From Vogesella indigofera (GTDB lineage: Bacteria; Pseudomonadota; Gammaproteobacteria; Burkholderiales; Chromobacteriaceae): a stretch of 64,000 nucleotides of DNA. The notes beneath the pieces were generated by a model. That model saw only the letters and a list, made by a program, of their open reading frames with translations, did no database searches and was not told where the DNA came from. Made by a program: the position numbers and the translations under genes. Shown piece after piece: positions 47,682 through 56,182 of the stretch. The stretch spans positions 42,024 through 106,023 of the forward strand of contig NZ_RBID01000002.1 of NCBI RefSeq assembly GCF_003633895.1. Reading direction: 5' to 3'. The first letter of the stretch is position 1. Every line of letters starts with the position of its first letter.

Positions 47682-49819
47682 ACAAGCATTACCTGAAAAC
47701 ACTGGCCAGCAGCCTGCTCCTGGCCGGCCTCTCCCCGGCCCTGCTCGCCGCCAATGCCATCACCGCCATCGACCTCGTCAACAACAGCCAGAACGAACCG
47801 GTGCTGGCCATCAGTTTTGCCGCGGCGCCAACCACGCCGGCCAGCTTTTCCATCATCAACCCGCCGCGCATCGCCTTCGACTTCAAGGACACCAGGAACC
47901 AGACCGGCAAGAACCTGCTGCCCTTCAACAGCGAGCTGCTCAATGCCGCCACCATCGTCGAAAGCAGCGACCGCACGCGGCTGGTGCTCAATCTCAACAA
48001 GAGCAGCGCACACAGCACCCGCATTGACGGCAAGCAGTTGCTGGTGAGCTTCAACGCCGCCGACAAGCCGCTCGCCGCCGACAGCAGCCCGCTTGCCAGT
48101 CCCGCTGCGGCCAACCTTGGCATGGCCCGCCAGGTGGCCAATGTCGACTTCCGCCGCGGCAGCAAAGGCGAGGCGCGCATCATCGTCGACCTGCCGACCA
48201 GCAACAGCCCGGTGGACATCAAGCGCGAAGGCAACAACCTGATCGTGGACCTGGCCGGCATCAAGCTGCCGCGCCACCTCGAGCGGCGTCTGGATGTCAC
48301 CGACTTTGCCACCCCGAGCAGCCGCGTCGATGCCGTCAACCAGAACAGCGGCAGCCGCATTGCCATCCAGTCCGGCGGCAACTGGGAATACTCCTCCTAC
48401 CAGACCGAACGCCAGCTGGTGGTCGAGATTCGTGCCGTATCGCAGGAAGAGGCCGAGGCCAACCTGCTGGCACAGGGCAAGACCAATTACAAAGGGCAAC
48501 GCCTGTCGCTCAACTTCCAGACCGTCGACGTGCGCTCGCTGCTGCAGGTCATCGCCGAGTTCACCGGCCTGAACATCATCACCAGCGACAGCGTGACCGG
48601 CAGCCTCAGCCTGCGCCTCAATGACGTCCCCTGGGACCAGGCACTGGACCTGATCCTGACCCAGAAAAACCTGGAAAAACGCCAGGTCGGCAACGTCATC
48701 CGCATCGCGCCGCGCAGCGAGCTGGTCAGCATCGAACGCCAGATCGCCGAAGCCAACCGCATCAAGAAGACATCGGAACCGTTCATCACCGAGACCTTCA
48801 CCATCCGCTATCGTGCCGCCGAAGAAATCAAGGAAGCGATCAAGGATCTGGGTCGGTTTAGCCAAGTGGCGGAAACAGAAAGGGAAAGCAACAACAACGA
48901 GACTAGCGCCAACTCCCGCTCCGCCACCACTGTCAACAACGCCCTGACGCTGATGGCAGACAGCCGCTCCAACCGCCTGATTGCCCGCGCCGGCGTGTCA
49001 ATGATCGAGGAAGTGCGCAAGGTCATCGAGATTCTGGACGTGCCGCTACGCCAGGTATTGATCGAGGCGCGCATTGTCGAGGCCAAGGACAACTTCCAGC
49101 GCGATCTGGGCGTACGCCTTGGCGTCACTAAAGTCGGTGGCGACACTGCCATCGGCAACTGGAATGGAGAAGAAGGCTCAGGCATGCCCATTCCAGGCAC
49201 CGGCAGTGTGCTTGGAGCACCCTCGGTATGGAACCCCAACATTGACCTGCCTGCCGGCCTTGCTGGCGCAAGCATCGGCGCCATTTTCAAGAACGCCAGC
49301 ACCCTGATTGGCCTCGAACTGTCCGCAATGCAGGCCGAGGACAAGGGCAAGGTGGTGTCCAGCCCGCGCATCCTGACCGCGGACCGCACCAAGGCGACCA
49401 TCACCGAAGGTACCGAAATTCCCTACCAGTCCATCGACGACAATGGCAAGTCGACCACTACCTTCAAGAAAGCCAACCTGAGCTTGTCGGTGACGCCCCA
49501 GGTCACGCCGGAAGACGACATCATCATGGAACTCAACATCACCAAGGACACACCGAATACCAAACTGTCGCTCGATGCCGGCCCGGCCATCGACAACAAG
49601 ACTGTCGACACCCAGGTGCGCGTCGAAAATGGCGGTACCGTCGTGATTGGCGGCATTTATGTACAGGAAGAAAACAATGTCGAAAACAAAGTGCCGTTAC
49701 TGGCCGACATCCCGTTGCTTGGCGTTCTGTTCCGCAATAAGTCCGTCACCAACAACCGCCGCGAACTACTGATTTTCATCACGCCGCGGATTGTCGAAAA
49801 CGAACTGATTGCCCGCTAA
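47678..49819 (+). CDS. pilQ: Type IV pilus secretin PilQ
   Basis: A 713-residue outer-membrane secretin through which pili, and in competent Neisseriales also incoming DNA, pass. After the signal peptide there are two AMIN peptidoglycan-binding domains (about 27-120 and 150-260), the STN/NolW periplasmic ring domains and the secretin core with ILDVPLRQVLIEARIVEA, GKVVSSPRILT and VPLLADIPLLG. The perfect word at 48107-48118 sits in the linker between the AMIN domains (AAANLG). The ATG at 47678 overlaps pilP. Confidence 0.96.
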   Translation: MNKHYLKTLASSLLLAGLSPALLAANAITAIDLVNNSQNEPVLAISFAAAPTTPASFSIINPPRIAFDFKDTRNQTGKNLLPFNSELLNAATIVESSDRTRLVLNLNKSSAHSTRIDGKQLLVSFNAADKPLAADSSPLASPAAANLGMARQVANVDFRRGSKGEARIIVDLPTSNSPVDIKREGNNLIVDLAGIKLPRHLERRLDVTDFATPSSRVDAVNQNSGSRIAIQSGGNWEYSSYQTERQLVVEIRAVSQEEAEANLLAQGKTNYKGQRLSLNFQTVDVRSLLQVIAEFTGLNIITSDSVTGSLSLRLNDVPWDQALDLILTQKNLEKRQVGNVIRIAPRSELVSIERQIAEANRIKKTSEPFITETFTIRYRAAEEIKEAIKDLGRFSQVAETERESNNNETSANSRSATTVNNALTLMADSRSNRLIARAGVSMIEEVRKVIEILDVPLRQVLIEARIVEAKDNFQRDLGVRLGVTKVGGDTAIGNWNGEEGSGMPIPGTGSVLGAPSVWNPNIDLPAGLAGASIGAIFKNASTLIGLELSAMQAEDKGKVVSSPRILTADRTKATITEGTEIPYQSIDDNGKSTTTFKKANLSLSVTPQVTPEDDIIMELNITKDTPNTKLSLDAGPAIDNKTVDTQVRVENGGTVVIGGIYVQEENNVENKVPLLADIPLLGVLFRNKSVTNNRRELLIFITPRIVENELIAR
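48107..48118 (-). repeat. Perfect 12-mer in pilQ
   Basis: GCGGCCAACCTT on plus, encoding AANLG in the inter-AMIN linker. Confidence 0.9.
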
Positions 49820-49862
49820 GGGCAGGCGACAGCGTGCCAACACTTCCTTTACAATGCTGGGC

Positions 49863-50402
49863 ATGAAACTGGCAGGCAATATCTTTCTGGTCGGCTTGAT
49901 GGGTGCCGGCAAAACCACGGTTGGCCGCACCCTTGCCCGCCACACCGGCAAACAATTTTTCGACTCGGATCACGAAATCGAAAAACGCACCGGTGTTCGC
50001 ATCACCACCATCTTCGACATCGAGGGTGAGCAGCGCTTTCGCGAACGGGAACGCGACACCATTGCCGAGCTGTGCGCGATGGACAACATCGTGCTGGCCA
50101 CCGGTGGCGGCGCCATTCTGGCACCGGAAAACCGGCTGGCGCTGCGCAGTCACGGCACCGTGATCTATCTGCGCGCCCAGATCGACGACATTCTGGCCCG
50201 CACCCTGCACGACAAGAGCCGCCCGCTACTGCAGACCGGCAATCCGCGCGCCAAGCTGGAAGAGCTGTTTGCCCAGCGCGACCCGCTGTATCGAGAAGTG
50301 GCCGACCTGACCATCGACACCTCCCATCAAAACGTTAACGTGCTGATTGCCCGCCTGGAACAGCAGTTGGCCGAGATTCTGACCTGCCAAAAGTCCAACT
50401 GA
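49863..50402 (+). CDS. aroK: Shikimate kinase
   Basis: A 179-residue shikimate-pathway kinase. The P-loop GLMGAGKT (11-18) is followed by [12 protein letters not shown] and [10 protein letters not shown], the shikimate-binding motifs. The start at 49863 (MKLAGN) is preferred; an ATG three codons earlier is possible. A 10-base match to the repeated word (49919-49928) overlaps the codons after the P-loop (VGRT). It follows pilQ, as in Neisseria and Pseudomonas. Confidence 0.93.
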   Translation: MKLAGNIFLVGLMGAGKTTVGRTLARHTGKQFFDSDHEIEKRTGVRITTIFDIEGEQRFRERERDTIAELCAMDNIVLATGGGAILAPENRLALRSHGTVIYLRAQIDDILARTLHDKSRPLLQTGNPRAKLEELFAQRDPLYREVADLTIDTSHQNVNVLIARLEQQLAEILTCQKSN

Positions 50403-50404
50403 CC

Positions 50405-51496
50405 ATGAAAACGCTCGATCTTGTTCTTCCCGATACCCGTTACCCCATTCACATCGGTCAGCAGCTACTCGGCAAGGTCGAGCTGATTACCCCCCACCTC
50501 AAGCAAGCACGCGTGGCCATCGTCACCAACACCACAGTGGCGGCGCTGTATCTTGAGCCACTGCTGCGCAGCCTGGAGCAGGCCGGCATCAGCTGCCTGC
50601 CGGTGGTGCTGCCGGACGGGGAGGACTTCAAGACCTGGGACACCCTGAACCAGATTTTTGACGCACTGCTGTCGCACCGCTGCGAGCGCAGCACCACGCT
50701 GATCGCACTGGGTGGCGGCGTCATTGGCGACATGACCGGTTTTGCTGCCGCCTGTTACCAGCGCGGCGTACCCTTCATCCAGATTCCGACCACCCTGCTG
50801 GCACAGGTCGACTCTTCCGTCGGCGGCAAGACCGCGATCAATCATCCGCAAGGCAAGAACATGATTGGTGCGTTCTACCAACCGCAAGCGGTGATTGCCG
50901 ACATGGACTTGCTGGACACGCTGCCGGAACGCGAACTGTCGGCAGGCCTGGCCGAGATCATCAAATACGGTCTGTTGGGCGACGAGCAGTTTCTGGGCTG
51001 GCTGGAACAGAACATGTCCTCACTACGCAAGCGCAACAAGCAGGCGCTGGCCTATGCGGTGGAACACTCCTGCAAGATGAAGGCCGATATCGTGGCGCAA
51101 GACGAGAAAGAACAGGGCATGCGCGCCCTGCTCAACCTTGGCCACACCTTTGGCCACGCCATCGAGGCCGGCCTTGGCTTCGGTACCTGGCTGCACGGTG
51201 AAGCCGTCGGTGCCGGCATGCTGCTGGCGGCTGAAGCGTCACGGCAACTGGGCTGGCTGGATCAAGCGCAGGTCTCGCGGGTGGAGGCGGTACTGCAGCA
51301 GGCCGGCTTGCCGACCATCGCACCGGCACTGGGCACCGCGCGCTGGATCGAACTGATGGGCCATGACAAAAAAGTGGAAGGCGGCGAGATCCGTTTCGTG
51401 CTACTGCAGTCGCTGGGCCATGCTGTTGTCGCAAAGCTGCCTGCCGCAATCCTGGAGCAGACCCTGAACAGCCGTTTTGTCGGCAGCGCCCCGTAA
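50405..51496 (+). CDS. aroB: 3-dehydroquinate synthase
   Basis: A 363-residue NAD- and metal-dependent enzyme that forms dehydroquinate. [50 protein letters not shown] and the zinc-binding [14 protein letters not shown] are intact. Starts two bases after aroK. Confidence 0.96.
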   Translation: MKTLDLVLPDTRYPIHIGQQLLGKVELITPHLKQARVAIVTNTTVAALYLEPLLRSLEQAGISCLPVVLPDGEDFKTWDTLNQIFDALLSHRCERSTTLIALGGGVIGDMTGFAAACYQRGVPFIQIPTTLLAQVDSSVGGKTAINHPQGKNMIGAFYQPQAVIADMDLLDTLPERELSAGLAEIIKYGLLGDEQFLGWLEQNMSSLRKRNKQALAYAVEHSCKMKADIVAQDEKEQGMRALLNLGHTFGHAIEAGLGFGTWLHGEAVGAGMLLAAEASRQLGWLDQAQVSRVEAVLQQAGLPTIAPALGTARWIELMGHDKKVEGGEIRFVLLQSLGHAVVAKLPAAILEQTLNSRFVGSAP

Positions 51497-51574
51497 ATAC
51501 CACTACGCATTTCTACGAATTGCCGCGGCCGGTAGCGCACTGCAAAATGGTTGCTCCAATGAGGAGAGATCACC

Positions 51575-51964
51575 ATGCTGCGCCTACTTGCCGATGTCGC
51601 CAAAGCCTTTGATACCGTTGCCGACATTGCCCATCCGGGCGAGCTGATGCACCAGTTGCGCTTCGTGCCGCCACGGCAGCGCGGCATCGACCCGGTCGGC
51701 GAAGCCGAGGTGTATCTCACCTACCAGCGCTACAAACGGGCACGACAAGTGCTGCGTCACACCATCCGGACCGAGCCGGACAACCTGCCGGCGCACATCC
51801 TGCTGCTGCACACCTACTTCCTGCTGGAAAGCAGCCACGACTACTGCCAGCTGGCCGCAACACTGCAGGCCAAACTGGCGCATCGCCCGGAGTGGGCGCA
51901 CATCTGCCACGTTGGCCGCAGCCTGGCGCCGGACTATCCGCTGTTCCAGCAGCACACCCACTGA
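51575..51964 (+). CDS. Small TPR-like protein (FimV C-terminal type)
   Basis: A 129-residue predicted cytoplasmic protein. The middle part (EAEVYLTYQRYKRARQVLRHTIRTEPDNLPAHILLLHTYFLL) reads as two TPR-like helix pairs and resembles the C-terminal domain of FimV, a pilus-associated protein; identity is inferred from that pattern only. The ATG follows GAGGAG. A 9-base match to the repeated word lies at 51911-51919. Confidence 0.6.
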   Translation: MLRLLADVAKAFDTVADIAHPGELMHQLRFVPPRQRGIDPVGEAEVYLTYQRYKRARQVLRHTIRTEPDNLPAHILLLHTYFLLESSHDYCQLAATLQAKLAHRPEWAHICHVGRSLAPDYPLFQQHTH

Positions 51965-52133
51965 GCCGCCTTGCTGTAGCACGCACAGAGCAGGTGGCAA
52001 ACACCTATACATCCCGCCAATCCAGTCCCAGCCTGTCCGCCGCGCGATGGCCGCAAGCTGTGGCCAGGCGCCCATCGCCGATTCACCATCACGTCTCCCC
52101 ACCCGGTAGCGAGCCACAGCCACTTGTTGCGAC

Positions 52134-52562
52134 CTAGTGCACCAGCTCGCACTGCTCCACGCCGTCCCGCCGAATGCAACGCTTGATGATCCCGGTTTGC
52201 GTCAGGGAAATCACCTCCGTTTCGTCCGCCACTTGCAAGCGCGTGGCACGCAGCACGTAGTAACCGTCGTCGGTGTTGCGTGGCAAGGAGCCGAATGCCA
52301 GCTGGTACTGCGCCACCCCGCCGGGTGGCGAAAGCGAGACCGGCAACGCCGGCCAGCGTGTCGGCGTCAGCTTGTAGCTGCCGTGGCGATGGTAAAACTC
52401 TTCCAGAAAGATCGCATTTTCCTGCAGCAGGGCGATCGCCTGCGCCCGCTGGCTGCGCTGCACATAGCCCTGATACGCCGGCAAGGCTGCCGCCGACAGG
52501 ATGCCGAGCAATGCCAGCACCAACAGCAGCTCAAGCAGGGTGAAGCCGCGCCGCGCTAGCAT
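52134..52562 (-). CDS. Type IV pilin-like protein (minor pilin or ComP-like)
   Basis: A 142-residue prepilin. The class III leader MLARRG is cleaved before FTLLELLLVLALLGILSA, with Glu at mature position 5. The globular part is short and ends KRCIRRDGVEQCELVH, a two-cysteine disulfide region next to an Arg-rich turn. Size and layout resemble minor pilins such as PilE paralogues and Neisseria ComP, the uptake-sequence receptor; the assignment to ComP is inference. It overlaps the FimT-like gene upstream by seven bases. Confidence 0.82.
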   Translation of the reverse strand: MLARRGFTLLELLLVLALLGILSAAALPAYQGYVQRSQRAQAIALLQENAIFLEEFYHRHGSYKLTPTRWPALPVSLSPPGGVAQYQLAFGSLPRNTDDGYYVLRATRLQVADETEVISLTQTGIIKRCIRRDGVEQCELVH

Positions 52563-52990
52563 GGCAGCGCGCGGATGCGCATCGGCACCGATACCAGCAG
52601 CTGCGGCGCCACCGGCGTAGCTTTCAGCGGCAGCACCTGCAACGCCTCCTTGGAGTCGTAGAGCGCCAGCCGGCCACCCGCCCGATCCTGGAACAACAGC
52701 ACGCCCTCACTCCAGTGTCGCTCACCGGCACTAAGCGGCGGATTGGCAAAACAGCCCTGCGGATCCTGATTCAGCTTCATGTTGACGGCACAGACATACA
52801 CCGGCCGCTGCCGCAGCAGGGCATCGTTCCTGGCGCGCAACAGCAGCACGTTCAGGCGGCTGATATAAGCCTGCAGCACCCGGTCCCGCACCATGCCGCT
52901 CCACGCCGGGATGGCAAACGACAGCACAATGCCGCCGAGCAGCAGCGTCATCAACAGTTGCAACAGTGAAAAGCCATCAACCCGCGACAT
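52556..52990 (-). CDS. FimT/GspH-like pseudopilin
   Basis: A 144-residue prepilin of the GspH/FimT family: leader MSRVDG, then FSLLQLLMTLLLGGIVLSFAIP. The helix after it (YISRLNVLLLRARNDALLRQRPVYVC) is the family hallmark. Unusually, mature position 5 is Gln in place of the near-invariant Glu. The C-terminus ends VPMRIRALPC; in DNA-binding FimT proteins of Gammaproteobacteria an RxR at this place contacts DNA. It is followed by the pilin-like gene. Confidence 0.82.
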   Translation of the reverse strand: MSRVDGFSLLQLLMTLLLGGIVLSFAIPAWSGMVRDRVLQAYISRLNVLLLRARNDALLRQRPVYVCAVNMKLNQDPQGCFANPPLSAGERHWSEGVLLFQDRAGGRLALYDSKEALQVLPLKATPVAPQLLVSVPMRIRALPC

Positions 52991-53023
52991 GTCTGTTCCC
53001 TCCTCGGCTAATCCTCAACAAAT

Positions 53024-53058
53024 AATGCCATATGATTTTTAATTGGCATTAAAAATCA
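53024..53058. promoter_or_regulatory. AT-rich overlapping inverted repeats
   Basis: TGATTTTTAAT-TGGC-ATTAAAAATCA (53033-53058) is a perfect 11-base inverted repeat. It overlaps a second, mutually exclusive one, AATGCCA...TGGCATT (53024-53050). The site lies 34-68 bases upstream of the FimT-like gene, between it and gabT, in a GC-rich chromosome. Likely a regulator site or alternative RNA hairpin. Confidence 0.5.
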
Positions 53059-53077
53059 GGAGGAGGTATTGCAACAA

Positions 53078-53088
53078 GTTGGCCGCAA
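53078..53088 (+). repeat. Core word match between the pilin-like genes and gabT
   Basis: GTTGGCCGCAA preceded by CAA, so 11 of 12 bases of the full word match (one G missing). Confidence 0.6.
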
Positions 53089-53219
53089 TGTGGCGCGCGG
53101 CGTCACTCCGCCTTCCGCCAGGCGCGATTGGTAATTTTGCGACGACACATGTTTAACTTATCGATCACCCGTAGCTTTTTACTAAACACCAGCTTAGAAT
53201 GAGTCAATACTCTAGCCAG

Positions 53220-53243
53220 TGCTGGGCGAGCTCATCTCCAGCA
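53220..53243 (+). other. Leader hairpin upstream of gabT
   Basis: TGCTGG and CCAGCA pair across 12 bases, 32 bases before the gabT start codon, whose Shine-Dalgarno is AAAGGAG. Nothing else is evident in 53089-53219. Confidence 0.35.
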
Positions 53244-53274
53244 GATAAGGCAGGGCCGTCTAAAGGAGAAATTC

Positions 53275-54540
53275 ATGAGTCCGCAAGAACTGATGCAGCG
53301 TAAAGCCAATGCCACCCCGCGCGGCGTGGGGGTAATGTGTTCCTTCTTTGCCGAGCGCGCGAAGAACGCCGAGATCTGGGACACCGAAGGCAAGCGCTAC
53401 ATCGACTTCGCCGGCGGCATCGGCGTACTCAATACCGGCCACCTGCATGACAAGGTGCAAGCGGCCGTTGCCGAACAGCTGAACAAGTTCAGCCACACCT
53501 GCTACCAGGTGGTGCCTTACGAGCTGTATATCGAGCTGGCAGAAAAACTGAATGCGATGACCCCTGGCAGCCACGCCAAGAAAACCGCGTTCTACACCAC
53601 CGGTGCCGAAGCAGTGGAAAACGCGGTGAAGATTGCCCGCGCCGCCACCGGCCGTCCTGGCATCATCGCCTTCGGCGGCGGCTTCCACGGCCGTACGCTG
53701 ATGGGCATGGCACTGACCGGCAAGGTCGCGCCGTACAAGATCGGTTTCGGCCCGTTCCCGTCCGACGTGTACCACGGCGTGTTCCCGAATGAACTGCACG
53801 GCGTGTCGGTAGCCGACTCCATCGCCAGCATCGAGAAACTGTTCAAGTACGACATCGAAGCCAGCCGCGTGGCGGCCATCATCTTCGAACCGGTACAGGG
53901 CGAAGGCGGCTTCTATTCCGCGCCGGCCGAGTGGGTGCGTGAAATCCGCCGCATCTGTGACCAGCACGGCATCCTGATGATCGCCGACGAAGTGCAGGCC
54001 GGCTTTGCCCGTACCGGCAAGTTTTTCGCCATGGACCACTACGACGTCGCCCCGGATCTGACCACGCTGGCGAAATCGCTGGCTGGCGGCTTCCCGCTGT
54101 CCGCCGTGGTCGGCAAGGCCGAGATCATGGACGCACCGGCACCGGGCGGCCTCGGCGGCACCTACGCCGGCAGCCCGCTGGCCCTGGCCGCGGCCAAGGC
54201 GGTGATCGACGCCATCCAGGAAGAAAAACTGCTGGAACGCGCCAACAAGCTGGGCAGCCAGCTGAAGGAAGTGCTGAACGGACTGAAGGCCGACATCCCG
54301 CAGATCGCCGATGTACGCGGCCTCGGCGCGATGATCGCGGTGGAATTCAACAAGGCTGGCAGTCACGAGCCGGATGCTGACTTCACCAAGAAGGTACAGA
54401 CCAAGGCACTGGAAGCCGGCCTGATCCTGCTGACTTGCGGCGTATACGGTAACGTGGTGCGCTTCCTGTTCCCGCTGACCATCGAAGACGCTATCTTCGA
54501 TGAAGCGCTGCAGAAACTGGTTGCCGCCATCAAGGCCTGA
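53275..54540 (+). CDS. gabT: 4-aminobutyrate aminotransferase
   Basis: A 421-residue class III PLP aminotransferase that moves the amino group of GABA to 2-oxoglutarate. FYTTGAEAVENAVKIAR, GGGFHGRTLMGMALTG, IADEVQAGFARTG and the PLP lysine in LAKSLAGGFPLSAV are intact. It forms a GABA-degradation pair with gabD downstream, separated by a word-pair hairpin. Confidence 0.95.
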   Translation: MSPQELMQRKANATPRGVGVMCSFFAERAKNAEIWDTEGKRYIDFAGGIGVLNTGHLHDKVQAAVAEQLNKFSHTCYQVVPYELYIELAEKLNAMTPGSHAKKTAFYTTGAEAVENAVKIARAATGRPGIIAFGGGFHGRTLMGMALTGKVAPYKIGFGPFPSDVYHGVFPNELHGVSVADSIASIEKLFKYDIEASRVAAIIFEPVQGEGGFYSAPAEWVREIRRICDQHGILMIADEVQAGFARTGKFFAMDHYDVAPDLTTLAKSLAGGFPLSAVVGKAEIMDAPAPGGLGGTYAGSPLALAAAKAVIDAIQEEKLLERANKLGSQLKEVLNGLKADIPQIADVRGLGAMIAVEFNKAGSHEPDADFTKKVQTKALEAGLILLTCGVYGNVVRFLFPLTIEDAIFDEALQKLVAAIKA

Positions 54541-54560
54541 TCGCACTCGTTGAAATAGCC

Positions 54561-54595
54561 TGCGGCCAACCTTGCGACACGCAACGTTGGCCGCA
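54561..54595. terminator. Inverted pair of the 12-mer between gabT and gabD
   Basis: A perfect GCGGCCAACCTT (54562-54573) faces GTTGGCCGC (54586-54594). Arms TGCGGCCAAC/GTTGGCCGCA continue through TTGCG/CGCAA, giving a 15-pair stem with a single C-C mismatch and an ACA loop. There is no T-run, so it may attenuate or shield mRNA ends rather than fully terminate. Confidence 0.75.
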
Positions 54596-54617
54596 TCGCC
54601 TACAAGGACACCACACC

Positions 54618-56078
54618 ATGCTGAACCTGAAAGACCCATCGCTGCTGCGCCAGCAGTGCTACATCAACGGCGAGTGGCTGGATGCCGACAACGGCCAGAC
54701 CATCGCGGTAAGCAACCCGGCCACCGGCGAGACCATCGCCCACGTGCCGAAAATGGGCCGTGCCGAAGCCGAACGTGCCGTCGCCGGCGCCGCCGAAGCC
54801 TTCAAGAGCTGGAAGAAGAAATCGGCCAAGGAACGCGCCACCATCCTGCGCAAGTGGTTCGACCTGATGATGGCCAACCAGGACGACCTGGCGGTGATCC
54901 TGACCTCGGAACAGGGCAAGCCGCTGGCGGAAGCCAAGGGCGAAATCGCCTACGGCGCCAGCTACATCGAGTGGTATGCCGAAGAAGCCAAGCGCATCTA
55001 CGGCGACACCATTCCGTCCACCGGCGCCGACAAGCGCATCCTGGTAACCAAGGAGCCGATCGGCGTTACCGCCGCGATCACCCCGTGGAACTTCCCCAAT
55101 GCGATGATCACCCGCAAGGCCGCCCCGGCACTGGCCGCCGGCTGCCCGATGGTGGTACGCCCGGCCAGCCAGACCCCGCTGTCGGCACTGGCCATCGCCG
55201 TGCTGGCCGAGCGTGCCGGCATTCCGGCTGGCGTGTTCTCGGTACTGACCGGCGGCTCCACCGAAATCGGCGGCGTGCTCACCGGCAGCGACACGGTGAA
55301 GAAATTCTCCTTCACCGGCTCCACCGAGGTTGGCCGCAAGCTGATCAGCCAGTGTGCCGAGACCGTGAAAAAGGTGTCGATGGAACTGGGCGGCAACGCG
55401 CCGTTCATCGTGTTTGACGATGCCGATCTCGACGCCGCCGTCGAGGGCGCGATGATCTCCAAGTACCGCAATGCCGGCCAGACCTGCGTCTGCGCCAACC
55501 GCATTCTGGTCCAGGACGGTGTCTACGATGCCTTCGCCGAGAAATTCGCCGCCGCAGTGGCCAAACTCAACGTCGGTAACGGCCTGGAGGCCGGCATCAC
55601 CCAGGGCCCGATGATCGACCAGAACGCGGTGACCAAGGTGGAAGAGCACATCGCCGACGCGCTGGCCAAGGGCGGCACGCTGGTGACCGGCGGCAAGCGC
55701 CATGCGCTGGGTCACAGCTTCTTCGAACCGACAGTGATCACCGGCGTGACACCGGCGATGAAGGTCGCCAGGGAAGAGACCTTCGGCCCGCTGGCACCGG
55801 TGTTCCGCTTCAAGACCGAAGCCGAGGCGATCCAGATGGCCAACGACACCGAGTTCGGCCTGGCGTCCTACTTCTACGCCCGCGACATCGGCCGCATCTT
55901 CCGCGTGTCCGAAGGCCTGGAATACGGCATGGTTGCCGTCAACAGCGGCATCCTGTCCAACGAGGCGGCACCGTTCGGCGGTGTGAAGCAGTCCGGCCTC
56001 GGCCGCGAAGGCTCCAAGTACGGCATCGAAGACTACCTCGAGATCAAGTACGTGCTGCTGGGCGGTATCGACCAGTAA
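54618..56078 (+). CDS. gabD: Succinate-semialdehyde dehydrogenase (NADP)
   Basis: A 486-residue aldehyde dehydrogenase that oxidises succinate semialdehyde from GABA. ITPWNFPNAMITRK, FTGSTEVGRKL, the catalytic Glu in MELGGNAPFIVFDDAD and Cys in NAGQTCVCANRI are present. A 10-base match to the repeated word (55328-55337) encodes the conserved EVGRK. A strong terminator follows. Confidence 0.95.
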   Translation: MLNLKDPSLLRQQCYINGEWLDADNGQTIAVSNPATGETIAHVPKMGRAEAERAVAGAAEAFKSWKKKSAKERATILRKWFDLMMANQDDLAVILTSEQGKPLAEAKGEIAYGASYIEWYAEEAKRIYGDTIPSTGADKRILVTKEPIGVTAAITPWNFPNAMITRKAAPALAAGCPMVVRPASQTPLSALAIAVLAERAGIPAGVFSVLTGGSTEIGGVLTGSDTVKKFSFTGSTEVGRKLISQCAETVKKVSMELGGNAPFIVFDDADLDAAVEGAMISKYRNAGQTCVCANRILVQDGVYDAFAEKFAAAVAKLNVGNGLEAGITQGPMIDQNAVTKVEEHIADALAKGGTLVTGGKRHALGHSFFEPTVITGVTPAMKVAREETFGPLAPVFRFKTEAEAIQMANDTEFGLASYFYARDIGRIFRVSEGLEYGMVAVNSGILSNEAAPFGGVKQSGLGREGSKYGIEDYLEIKYVLLGGIDQ

Positions 56079-56119
56079 GACGCAAACGGGCTGGCCGCTT
56101 GTGGCCAACCTTGTGCATA

Positions 56120-56150
56120 ACAAAGCCGGTGTCCATGACACCGGCTTTGT
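56120..56150. terminator. Bidirectional terminator between gabD and the second cyclase gene
   Basis: ACAAAGCCGGTGT, loop CCATG, ACACCGGCTTTGT: a perfect stem of at least 12 bases between converging genes. A degenerate word (GTGGCCAACCTT, 56101-56112) lies just before it. Confidence 0.85.
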
Positions 56151-56182
56151 CATTGGTGCGCCGCAAACCCGCGGCGCCGGTG

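Noticed and set aside
52137..52559. Plus-strand frame opposite the pilin-like gene
   Set aside because: Antisense shadow without a ribosome site or recognisable domain; the minus strand has a clear prepilin leader.
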